Shown: piece after piece, positions 1 through 5,337 of the stretch
How positions within the stretch are numbered: the stretch's first letter is position 1
Layout of the letters: each line of letters opens with the position of its first letter
NCBI GenBank assembly: GCA_016199325.1
Contig: JACQGW010000235.1
Location: 1-6,211, forward strand
DNA from: Chloroflexota bacterium
Lineage (GTDB): Bacteria; Chloroflexota; Dehalococcoidia; JACQGW01
Length of the DNA stretch: 6,211 nt
Direction: 5' to 3'
Program-made: the position numbers and the translations under genes
Notes under the pieces: model-generated
Database searches by the model: none
Told to the model about the DNA's origin: nothing
The model's input: the letters and a program-made list of their open reading frames with translations, nothing else

Positions 1-50
1 CCTTGGCGATCTTGGCGTCTTGGCGGTTCGTTGTCTCTCGGCACCGCTCT
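1..50. repeat. Left arm of a 50-bp inverted repeat bracketing the gene cluster
   Basis: The reverse complement of these 50 bases occurs at 6123-6172 with one mismatch (position 26 here against 6147). The match stops exactly at the inner border, where base 51 no longer pairs with 6122. The outer border here cannot be seen because the window begins. The arm contains 9-bp tandem units (CTTGGCGAT, CTTGGCGTC) and supplies the last two bases of the dehydrogenase stop codon. It looks like a dispersed intergenic repeat. A terminal repeat of a mobile unit is possible but no transposase is present. Confidence 0.85.
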
Positions 51-1020
51 AAAACTCGCGCGCCTTGTCGACGACGTGCAGCAGTGGCTCGCCGTCGACG
101 TACCGGCGAAGGTTCTCCGTGAAGATGGCCGTCCCCTTGTCGATGATGCCTGGAATCTGGCCGCTGCAGTGCGGCGTGATGATGACGTTCTCCATCTCCC
201 ACAGGGGGCTCTCGGCGGGCAGCGGCTCGACCTCGGTCACGTCGAGCCCGGCGCCGGCCAGCCGACCTTCGCGCAGCGCGGCCACCAGCGCCGCTTCCTG
301 CACGACCGGACCGCGGCACACGCTGATCACCCGGGCCGTCGGCTTCATCAGCCGAAGCTCGCGCTCGCCGATCATGCCCCTCGTGCGCGACGTCAGCGGG
401 ACCGCCATCACCAGATAGTCGGCCATGCCGAGCGCCCGGTGCAGCTCTTCGCCCGGCAGGAGCAGGTCGGCGAGCTCGGGGCGGAGTTCCGCCGGAGGCC
501 GGATGTCGACGGCGACGACGCGCATCCCCAGCGCGCGCGCCCGCAGTGCGATCTCGGAGCCGAGCCCGCCGAGTCCCACGAGGACGAGCGCCTTGCCGGC
601 GATCATCTCGGCCGGGATCCGCTGCCAGCGGCGAGCGAGCTGATCCCGAAAGTAGCGCGGGAAGTTCTTGGCCAGCGCAAGAACCAGCCCCATCGTGTGC
701 TCGCCGATCGCCTCGCACTGGACGCCCGCCGAGCGGCTCAGGATCACGTCGGTCTCCATGATGCGGGGGAACAGATAGTAGTCGACGCCCTGGCTGGACG
801 TATGCACCCAGCGCAGGTCGGGCGTACCTTCCAGCAGCGGTCGCGGCGGCACTACCGAGTTGACGATGTAGTAGACGACTTCAGCCCGCCCGGCGACCGC
901 GCGCATCTCCTCCGGATCGGCCGTGGCGACGATCTCCCAGTCGGGCGCGACGATGTGGAGCTTGCCGAGCTGCTCCTCAGTCAGCGTGCGGGTCACGAGG
1001 ACGGTGCGCGTGGTCTCCAT
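49..1020 (-). CDS. D-isomer-specific 2-hydroxyacid dehydrogenase (NAD(P)-dependent, phosphoglycerate-dehydrogenase-like)
   Basis: This 323-residue protein has the usual length and order of the family that interconverts 2-keto acids and D-2-hydroxy acids with NAD(P)H in the cytoplasm. The Rossmann nucleotide-binding loop is G149-L-G151-G-L-G154, with an acidic residue (D172) at the end of the second strand, which usually favours NAD over NADP. The catalytic triad is visible: R236 in SVCRGPVV, E265 in DVTEVEPLP and H284 in ITPHCSG. The catalytic-domain dimer region around 103-130 (EAIGEHTMGLVLALAKNF) is also typical. The ATG at 1020 is chosen because a strong Shine-Dalgarno sequence, AAAGGAGG, sits 8 nt upstream; the open frame continues further upstream only as antisense to herA. 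It is the last gene after herA, 86 nt away. The substrate cannot be told from the sequence; glyoxylate, hydroxypyruvate or another 2-keto acid are all possible. Confidence 0.93.
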   Translation of the reverse strand: METTRTVLVTRTLTEEQLGKLHIVAPDWEIVATADPEEMRAVAGRAEVVYYIVNSVVPPRPLLEGTPDLRWVHTSSQGVDYYLFPRIMETDVILSRSAGVQCEAIGEHTMGLVLALAKNFPRYFRDQLARRWQRIPAEMIAGKALVLVGLGGLGSEIALRARALGMRVVAVDIRPPAELRPELADLLLPGEELHRALGMADYLVMAVPLTSRTRGMIGERELRLMKPTARVISVCRGPVVQEAALVAALREGRLAGAGLDVTEVEPLPAESPLWEMENVIITPHCSGQIPGIIDKGTAIFTENLRRYVDGEPLLHVVDKAREF

Positions 1021-1028
1021 ACTGTCAG

Positions 1029-1036
1029 CCTCCTTT
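1029..1036 (-). promoter_or_regulatory. Strong ribosome binding site of the dehydrogenase gene
   Basis: On the minus strand this reads AAAGGAGG, an almost full anti-16S match, 8 nt before the ATG at 1020. It decides the start in a frame that stays open for over 1 kb upstream. It lies immediately beside the hairpin at 1041-1107. Confidence 0.85.
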
Positions 1037-1040
1037 GTTG

Positions 1041-1107
1041 GGGGTCGGGGGTCAGGGTACGAGGATCGGCCGTCTCTCCCGACCCCCGACCCCTGACCCC
1101 CGACCCC
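1041..1107. repeat. Inverted repeat / hairpin of heptanucleotide GGGGTCR units between herA and the dehydrogenase
   Basis: Positions 1041-1057 (GGGGTCGGGGGTCAGGG) are the perfect 17-bp complement of 1091-1107, with a 33-nt loop. The arms are built from 7-bp units GGGGTCG and GGGGTCA. The outer edge of the hairpin touches the herA stop codon (1107-1109) on one side and lies 4 nt from the dehydrogenase ribosome binding site on the other. There is no T-run after it, so it is not a textbook intrinsic terminator. It could attenuate or stabilise the transcript between the two genes. Confidence 0.75.
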
Positions 1108-2813
1108 TACGTCGGGAACAATTCGTCGGCGGCCTGGCGCCCTCGGGCGATCCGGTCGACCTGGGGCTTCAGGCCGTAGCGGGCGTAGCTCTCGGCGGAG
1201 CCGTACTCGGCCGTCTTGACGACGACGGGCATGGGAACGGCGTAGCCGAAGATCAGCGCCTGCCGCTGGCTGTCCAGGCGAGCCAGGACCGAGCGGAGCT
1301 GCTTGGCGCCGGCGACGCCGGAAAGGACGCTCTCGACGTCCCGCTCGTTGTCGAGCAGGCAGGTGATCCGGGTGCCGATCTGGGACATGACCTCCTCGTC
1401 GATGCCGCTCGGCCGCTGGTCGACGACGAGGAGCGTCACGTTGTACTTCCGCATCTCCCGGGCGATGGTCCCGAAGATCGTCTGGCCGGCGACCTCGGGG
1501 TTCAGGAACTTGTGCGCCTCCTCGATGACGATGACGAGCGGCTTGGGCTCCATCGCCCGATCGCCCAGCGCCCGCTCCTTCTGCTCGACGTAGTGGTCGT
1601 GGATGCGGCGGGTCAGGATGTTGGCGACCAGAATGTAGGCGTCCAGGCTGCCGTGCCGGCCGAATTCGAGGACGATGTGGATCCCGCGCGCCAGGTAGTC
1701 GAGCATCCGCTTGAGCGAGTCGTCGAGCGGCCGCTCGCAGAGGAACGGCAGGCGCGCCAGGCGCGTCTCCATCTTGCGGTGGAGGACCTGCAGCGTATTG
1801 GGGTTCAGGCCAGCCGCCTGGGCGATTTGCTCGCGCTCCTCGGCGGTGGTCTTCAGGAACGCCGTGAACCAGTGCTTGCCAAACTGGCGGGCCAGGCGGT
1901 GGACCGACTCGATCTGCGCCTGGGTCATATCCAGCGCCTCCTGGAGCAGCGCGAAGTCCTCCGGCTCGATCTGTTCGTAGCCGATCTGGACGACGTAGTC
2001 GGGCGAGGCGCCCCGGTTGGTGGTCGACCGCTCGTCCAACGTAAAGATGGCGACCTGCCCCCCGAAGAGCTGCCGCAACCCCTTGACCGAGCGGGTGTGC
2101 TCCCCCTGGGCGGTGCCCTCCCAGCCGTAGTCGTTGTGCATGTCGAAGATCAGGCTGACGGCGGCACTCTTCTGGATCATCCCGATGAGGAGCAGGCGGG
2201 TCAGGAACGTCTTGCCCGTGCCGGACTTGCCAAAGACGCCGCTCGACCGCTCGACGAGCCGGCGCATGTCCAGGCACACCTTCGTCTCCATATCCAGGGG
2301 TGTGCCGATGGCGAAGTGCCGCTCGTCCTCCTGGCCGAAGACAACCGCCATGTCCTGCTCGGTCGCGTCTCGCACCGGGGAGAAATGGGTCGGCACCGTC
2401 TTGACCGGCGCCGGACCCTCCGCCGAGAGAACGCCGTCGCGGTCGATGGTAAGCATCGGCGTGACCGCGATGGTCCCGAAGGTGCTGGTGCCGGCGACGA
2501 CCTCAGCGATGAAGTCGTCGGAGACGTCGGGCGGCATGACCGCCAGGCGGGGATCGATGCTCGCCAGGGCGACGTCGGTCACCATGCCAAAGAACCGGCG
2601 GCGAGCGCCTTCGATCGTCACGTAGCGGCCGACCGCCATCGCTTCGACCGACTGGCCGGGGTCGAGCCGGACCGTCAGCCCTTCGCTGAGCGAGCCGGCC
2701 ATGACCATGCCCAGTCGCACCGGCCGGCGCCCATCGCCGAAGAACTCGTCCAGCGATGGGGAGGGGCTGGTTTCTGGTTTCTGGCCGGCTAGGGTGGACG
2801 ATCGTGGATTCAC
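1107..2813 (-). CDS. herA: HerA-type hexameric DNA translocase/ATPase with N-terminal HAS barrel
   Basis: This 568-residue member of the FtsK-HerA superfamily should act as a hexameric ring that pumps duplex DNA while its partner NurA degrades the ends. Residues about 31-135 fit the HAS barrel that docks onto the nuclease (start LGMVMAGSLSEGLTVRL). The RecA-like core follows: Walker A G195-KSGTG-K201-T202; DMHNDYG at 224-230, where relatives have a D-x-H-x-E/D-Y motif; Walker B LVIVIEEAH with acidic E431/E432; the sensor-like DQRPSGID at 465-472; and TRIT at 481-484. A GTG start at 2813 is chosen because GGAGG sits 8 nt upstream. In-frame codons further upstream are only heptad repeat DNA (MRHASCVMRHAS-like). 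Residues about 10-18 are themselves coded by a CCAGAAA tandem repeat, so the first 30 residues may be unconserved. The nuclease gene and a separate HAS-barrel gene lie upstream in the same direction, as expected for a resection module. Confidence 0.93.
   Translation of the reverse strand: MNPRSSTLAGQKPETSPSPSLDEFFGDGRRPVRLGMVMAGSLSEGLTVRLDPGQSVEAMAVGRYVTIEGARRRFFGMVTDVALASIDPRLAVMPPDVSDDFIAEVVAGTSTFGTIAVTPMLTIDRDGVLSAEGPAPVKTVPTHFSPVRDATEQDMAVVFGQEDERHFAIGTPLDMETKVCLDMRRLVERSSGVFGKSGTGKTFLTRLLLIGMIQKSAAVSLIFDMHNDYGWEGTAQGEHTRSVKGLRQLFGGQVAIFTLDERSTTNRGASPDYVVQIGYEQIEPEDFALLQEALDMTQAQIESVHRLARQFGKHWFTAFLKTTAEEREQIAQAAGLNPNTLQVLHRKMETRLARLPFLCERPLDDSLKRMLDYLARGIHIVLEFGRHGSLDAYILVANILTRRIHDHYVEQKERALGDRAMEPKPLVIVIEEAHKFLNPEVAGQTIFGTIAREMRKYNVTLLVVDQRPSGIDEEVMSQIGTRITCLLDNERDVESVLSGVAGAKQLRSVLARLDSQRQALIFGYAVPMPVVVKTAEYGSAESYARYGLKPQVDRIARGRQAADELFPT
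2767..2784. repeat. herA: Heptanucleotide repeat (CTGGTTT) inside the 5' end of herA
   Basis: There are two full CTGGTTT units followed by CTGG. On the coding strand this reads CCAGAAA and encodes residues about 10-16 of HerA (GQKPETS). It lies upstream of the first conserved HerA strand, so repeat DNA appears to have become coding at the N-terminus. Confidence 0.7.
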
Positions 2814-2821
2814 GTGCGGAT

Positions 2822-2826
2822 CCTCC
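2822..2826 (-). promoter_or_regulatory. herA: Ribosome binding site of herA
   Basis: GGAGG on the minus strand (within GCGGAGGATCC) lies 8 nt before the GTG at 2813. It fixes translation start downstream of the heptad array, even though the frame stays open through the array to 2939. Confidence 0.75.
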
Positions 2827-2844
2827 GCAGGGCACCGCCAGGGC

Positions 2845-2942
2845 GCATGACGCATGACGCATGACGCATGACGCATAACGCATGGCGCATGACGTATGAC
2901 GTATGACGTATGACGGACGACGCATGACGCATGACGCACGAC
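2845..2942. repeat. Heptanucleotide tandem array, 14 units of GCATGAC
   Basis: Fourteen consecutive 7-bp units fill most of the 130-nt gap between the HAS-barrel gene and herA. Units 1-4, 7, 12 and 13 are exactly GCATGAC. Unit 5 is GCATAAC, unit 6 GCATGGC, units 8-10 GTATGAC, unit 11 GGACGAC and unit 14 GCACGAC. The array ends one base before the stop codon of the HAS gene. The grouped variants suggest that blocks of units were copied by slippage. Heptameric short tandem repeats are known from filamentous cyanobacteria; here the lineage is unknown. Each unit contains the palindrome CATG. Confidence 0.93.
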
Positions 2943-2943
2943 C

Positions 2944-3528
2944 TCATGGGCGGATTCTCCGCAGGATGCCGTTGAGGCGGCCGACGTCCCCGCCGAGGAG
3001 GAGCGCGATCTCTTTGCCGGCCGCGACCAGGAACGAGCGGTCGCCGCGGGCGCGATGCACCTGCCGGAGGAAGGCCGCGATCAGCTCGTCGGGCTGGCTG
3101 GGTCCCCGCGCCTGCATCAGCAGCGAAAGGAAGTCGAGTCGGCCGGTGAAGGCGACGACCTCGGCAGGCTCGCAGGGGTGGACGAAGCCGTGGACGGGCG
3201 GGGGATGCGGCGGCAGGTACTGGCAGACCCCGCCGTTGGCCTGAAAGCCGACGACGAGCGCGACGAACTCGGTGCGCAACAGACGCGGAATCTGCGGGTT
3301 GTTGCGAAAGACGTCCGCGAGCGTCGCCTCGTCGCGCCCGCGGGCGATCGGCCGGCGACCCGGCTCGATGCTTGCCGTCGTGACTCGAACCGTCAGCCCG
3401 TAGACGTCGAAGGCGCCCCCGGTCGCTCGGACGAGGCTGCCAAACTCCGGGGCCTCATGCAGCTCATAGCTCTGGGCCACGAACTCCGCCGTGCTCGCCT
3501 CGACCACTTCACCGATCTTCGTCGCCAC
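2944..3528 (-). CDS. Stand-alone HAS-barrel-like protein, probable accessory subunit of HerA-NurA
   Basis: This 194-residue soluble protein has no signal peptide or membrane segment. The N-terminal part (about residues 5-60: IGEVVEASTAEFVAQSYEL, then FGSLVRA and YGLTVRVTTASIEPGRRP) shows the short strands and glycine-centred turns of a HAS barrel, like the start of HerA. The middle contains LLRTEFVALVVGF (83-95) and a proline-rich loop (106-113), and the C-terminal part (about 125-194) looks helical. I recognise the N-terminal fold and the gene context but not a named family. HAS barrels in HerA contact NurA, so an adaptor between ATPase and nuclease is inferred. The start is a GTG at 3528 with a modest GAGGG six bases upstream. 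The gene sits between nurA (92-nt gap) and herA (130-nt gap) in the same direction. It has no ATPase or nuclease motif and is unlikely to be catalytic. Confidence 0.8.
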   Translation of the reverse strand: MATKIGEVVEASTAEFVAQSYELHEAPEFGSLVRATGGAFDVYGLTVRVTTASIEPGRRPIARGRDEATLADVFRNNPQIPRLLRTEFVALVVGFQANGGVCQYLPPHPPPVHGFVHPCEPAEVVAFTGRLDFLSLLMQARGPSQPDELIAAFLRQVHRARGDRSFLVAAGKEIALLLGGDVGRLNGILRRIRP

Positions 3529-3600
3529 TCAGCACCCTCACCCAAACCCTACGGACGCCGTTCATCGCCGGCGTGATCCAGCTTGCGCATCTCCATACCG

Positions 3601-3620
3601 CCCCCGACCCCCGACTCCCG
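3601..3620. repeat. Short heptanucleotide repeat (CCCCCGA) between nurA and the HAS-barrel gene
   Basis: Two exact CCCCCGA units followed by a degenerate third unit end directly at the nurA stop codon (3621-3623). This is the same family as the GGGGTCR units at 1041-1107. The rest of the gap (3529-3600) holds no recognisable site beyond a weak ribosome binding site for the downstream GTG. Confidence 0.55.
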
Positions 3621-5159
3621 TCACAAGCCTCGCCGCCGTTTTGCCGCTGCTTTCGCCGAGGGGCCGAAGGAGATGCCCCGGGAGGCCGCCATGCCCTCGA
3701 CGAGCTCCCAGAAGACGTCGCGGTCGCCGTCGCCGAGCACGGCCTGCTCGTGCGCTTCGGCGAGCGCAACCGGGTAACCCTCGCCGCGCCGAACCTGATC
3801 GGCGACGACGGCGTGAACGAGGTCGAGCCGCACCGGGTCGGCGGCAACCCAGGGCGGCACCTCGACGCGGGCGATCTCGTCCCCCGCGTTCAGATAGAAG
3901 AAATGGACCTCGTTGCCGTGATACAGCTCGCCGATGCCCCGACCGAGACCGTCGGGTGGAAAGGCGAGCGGATTGACAAAGACGTCCGAACGGTCGCCCA
4001 GCCGCGTCAGGATGGCGGTGAAGAGGTCGCGGTCGAGCAGGTGCGAGAGCGCCCTCACCCCCGGCCCCTCTCCCGCCGAGCGGGCGAGGGGGGACGGGGG
4101 ATTCGCCCTCACCCCCGGCCCCTCTCCCGCCGAGCGGGCGAGGGGGGACGGGGGCAGGCCAATGGCCGACGGCGACCTTTGACACTCCCATCGCTCGTAG
4201 GTAGGAGAGGGGCTGTGGGCCGGGATCGCTCGCTCTCTCTCCATCTCTCCTCGTTCGTCTGTGGGAGTGGAGGCAGCGGCGGGGACCTGGTCTCCCCTCC
4301 CCCGTTCCGTCTCCCCTCTCCCGCTCGGCGGGCGAGGGGAGAGGGAGGGAGCGCCCTCCCTCTCCCCTCGCCCGCAAGCGGGAGAGGGGCCGGGGGTGAG
4401 GGCGTTGAGGGCGCCCAGCCCCGCCTCGACGGCCACACGCAGCAGACCAACGACGCCCACGCTGTCCGGACGGCTGATGTACCCGCAGACGGCGTGCGGC
4501 TGCGGGCGGGGAAGGTCTCGGATGGTCGCCAGATGGCCGTAGTACTGGCGCAAGAGGGCCGTTTTCACCCACTCGTCGAACCGCCGGCCGACGAGGCCCC
4601 ACAGGATGAGCGAGTTGTCCAGCATGCCGACGGCCGGCAGGGCTGCCGCCGCCTCTGCCAGCAGTCGGGCAAGCTCCGCGATCTCGGCAACGTTCCGGCG
4701 GGCGTGGAGCAGGGCGCCGGCCAGGAGCTCCCGGCGGGTCGGGTCGGCGGGGTCGGCCAGGAAGAGATCCTCCTCGTGGTAGGCGAGCCAGGGGCTGCTG
4801 GCGAGGGCGGCATCGGCGGCCGGACCGTACCGGATCGCGGCGCTCCCAAGGTTCACCAGGAAGCACCGGAAGGGAGCGTGGCGGTCGACGTCGATCTGGG
4901 AGCCGTCGGCGGCGGCGGCGGTGTACGCCGGAGGAGCCGGTGGAGCCGAATACACGCCGGCCAGGCCGTCGACGACTCGGGCGACCGGCATGCCCGCTGC
5001 CTGGGTGCTGATCGCTCGGACGGCGTCGAGCCGGTGCTGGAGCCGGCGCAGCAGGTCGACGGCAGCCGCCACGGCAGCCCGGCGCTCGCCCTGGGCGGCG
5101 ACGAGCGGCTGACCCATCGCTTGGATCTGATGGCTGACGGCGGCGAGGTCGAGTGTCAG
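3621..5159 (-). CDS. nurA: NurA-family 5'-3' nuclease with an in-frame repeat insertion
   Basis: NurA is the manganese-dependent nuclease that works with HerA in DNA-end resection. Numbering from a CTG start (512 residues), the active-site pattern is visible: ADGS with D85, LDNS with D181, and GYPVALAEAH with Y462 and H470 at the expected eight-residue spacing. Other family landmarks are CGYISRP (225-231), DRDLF (376-380), EVPPWVA (433-439) and a basic C-terminus, AKRRRG. Residues about 253-370 are not NurA-like: they are Pro/Gly/Arg/Glu-rich and encoded by GC-rich repeats. Without them the protein is about 394 residues, a normal NurA size, so the frame survived the insertion. The CTG start has GGGGAG seven bases upstream and gives the family-like N-terminus LTLDLAAVSHQI. 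The longest frame begins at GTG 5213, but that lies between the -35 and -10 of the promoter; the next ATG (5117) has no ribosome binding site. Confidence 0.88.
   Translation of the reverse strand: MTLDLAAVSHQIQAMGQPLVAAQGERRAAVAAAVDLLRRLQHRLDAVRAISTQAAGMPVARVVDGLAGVYSAPPAPPAYTAAAADGSQIDVDRHAPFRCFLVNLGSAAIRYGPAADAALASSPWLAYHEEDLFLADPADPTRRELLAGALLHARRNVAEIAELARLLAEAAAALPAVGMLDNSLILWGLVGRRFDEWVKTALLRQYYGHLATIRDLPRPQPHAVCGYISRPDSVGVVGLLRVAVEAGLGALNALTPGPSPACGRGEREGAPSLSPRPPSGRGETERGRGDQVPAAASTPTDERGEMERERAIPAHSPSPTYERWECQRSPSAIGLPPSPLARSAGEGPGVRANPPSPLARSAGEGPGVRALSHLLDRDLFTAILTRLGDRSDVFVNPLAFPPDGLGRGIGELYHGNEVHFFYLNAGDEIARVEVPPWVAADPVRLDLVHAVVADQVRRGEGYPVALAEAHEQAVLGDGDRDVFWELVEGMAASRGISFGPSAKAAAKRRRGL
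4051..4154. repeat. Perfect 50-bp direct duplication, period 54
   Basis: Positions 4051-4100 and 4105-4154 are identical over 50 bases and separated by ATTC. The 54-base period is 18 codons, so both copies are read in the same nurA frame, giving SPLARSAGEGPGVRA twice. Each copy holds an imperfect 11-bp palindrome (CCCCTCTCCCG / CGGGCGAGGGG, loop CCGAG). Confidence 0.93.
4183..4269. repeat. Inner inverted repeat of the nurA insertion
   Basis: CACTCCCA at 4183-4190 is the exact complement of TGGGAGTG at 4262-4269. The complementarity continues imperfectly inward (CTCGTAGGTAGGAGAGGG against the segment around 4235-4260). It marks a second repeat family nested in the middle of the block. Confidence 0.55.
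4313..4389. repeat. 77-nt GC-rich hairpin/cruciform within nurA
   Basis: The inner stem pairs 4328-4349 with 4354-4375 perfectly (22 bp) around a 4-nt loop, AGCG. The outer stem pairs 4313-4325 with 4377-4389 perfectly (13 bp). The two are separated only by two bases on one side and one on the other. This is produced by two copies of the palindromic repeat unit head to head. Confidence 0.9.
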
Positions 5160-5166
5160 CGGCGGT

Positions 5167-5172
5167 CTCCCC
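5167..5172 (-). promoter_or_regulatory. nurA: Putative ribosome binding site of nurA
   Basis: GGGGAG on the minus strand lies 7 nt before the CTG at 5159 and inside the short leader expected from the promoter at 5226-5197. It is the only purine-rich site suitably placed before any candidate nurA start. Confidence 0.5.
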
Positions 5173-5196
5173 TGCTCTCCCGGCTGGTTGTGGCGG

Positions 5197-5226
5197 ATTC
5201 TACTCGGTCGCACTACGGGGTGTCAA
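5197..5226 (-). promoter_or_regulatory. Sigma70-type promoter of the nurA operon
   Basis: On the minus strand a consensus -35 (TTGACA, 5226-5221) is followed after 18 bp by TAGAAT (5202-5197), one mismatch from the consensus -10. Transcription would begin near 5190, leaving a leader of about 30 nt before the CTG at 5159. The position just upstream of nurA, after the end of the methyltransferase gene, fits a promoter for nurA, the HAS gene, herA and the dehydrogenase. The hexamers are unusually AT-rich compared with the surroundings. Confidence 0.65.
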
Positions 5227-5297
5227 CGGACCCATCCACCTCTGCGGCTCGGCCATGCGCGTCAAGGAGGCGTCCATTCCCACAGAGAGCCGCTCCC

Positions 5298-5337
5298 ACG
5301 AGTTCCCGCGAGCTCCTACGAGTTCCTACGAGTTCCT
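5298..5337. repeat. 10-bp tandem repeat (ACGAGTTCCT), four units
   Basis: Four consecutive 10-bp units: ACGAGTTCCC, GCGAGCTCCT, ACGAGTTCCT, ACGAGTTCCT. On the minus strand the repeat begins in the last codons of the methyltransferase gene, supplies its TAG stop (5328-5326) and continues past it. No terminator hairpin with a T-run is seen here. Confidence 0.85.

Larger units (their letters stand above)
4050..4404. mobile_element. Composite GC-rich repeat element inserted in frame in nurA
   Basis: The block begins and ends with a perfect 27-bp inverted repeat (4050-4076 against 4378-4404, containing CCTCACCCCCGGCCCCTCTC). It holds several copies of one palindromic unit in both orientations plus a unique middle with its own small inverted repeat. 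It adds about 118 codons without a stop. Translated fragments such as LTPGPSPACGRGE and SPLARSAGEGPGVRA are a familiar signature of dispersed palindromic repeats in GC-rich bacterial genomes. There is no transposase, so it would be a non-autonomous or REP/MITE-like element. The target-site borders are approximate. Confidence 0.75.

Noticed and set aside
49..2277. A single 742-codon minus-strand reading frame spanning herA and the dehydrogenase
   Set aside because: Only the part from 1020 to 49 has family motifs and a ribosome binding site. The upstream part is a shadow of herA in another frame, with arginine/proline-rich nonsense composition.
1035..2792. Long plus-strand open frame opposite herA
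   Set aside because: It is an antisense shadow of a GC-rich gene, with no recognisable domain or ribosome binding site, while the opposite strand encodes a clear HerA.
2845..2942. Possible CRISPR array
   Set aside because: The units are 7 bp with no spacers between them; this is a simple tandem repeat.
3549..3596. A 15-codon minus-strand mini-ORF in the gap between nurA and the HAS gene
   Set aside because: It has no proper ribosome binding site and no features suggesting a leader peptide. Its length is expected by chance.
3621..5159. nurA as a pseudogene
   Set aside because: Despite the repeat insertion the frame is intact, and all recognisable active-site motifs are present both before and after it.
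1107..5159. Anti-phage defence island built on HerA
   Set aside because: HerA is paired with a NurA-type nuclease rather than SIR2 or DUF4297 effectors, and no other defence genes are visible. A DNA repair module is the simpler reading.
5200..5277. A 25-codon minus-strand mini-ORF overlapping the nurA promoter
   Set aside because: It has no ribosome binding site and its 3' half overlaps the -35 and -10 hexamers.
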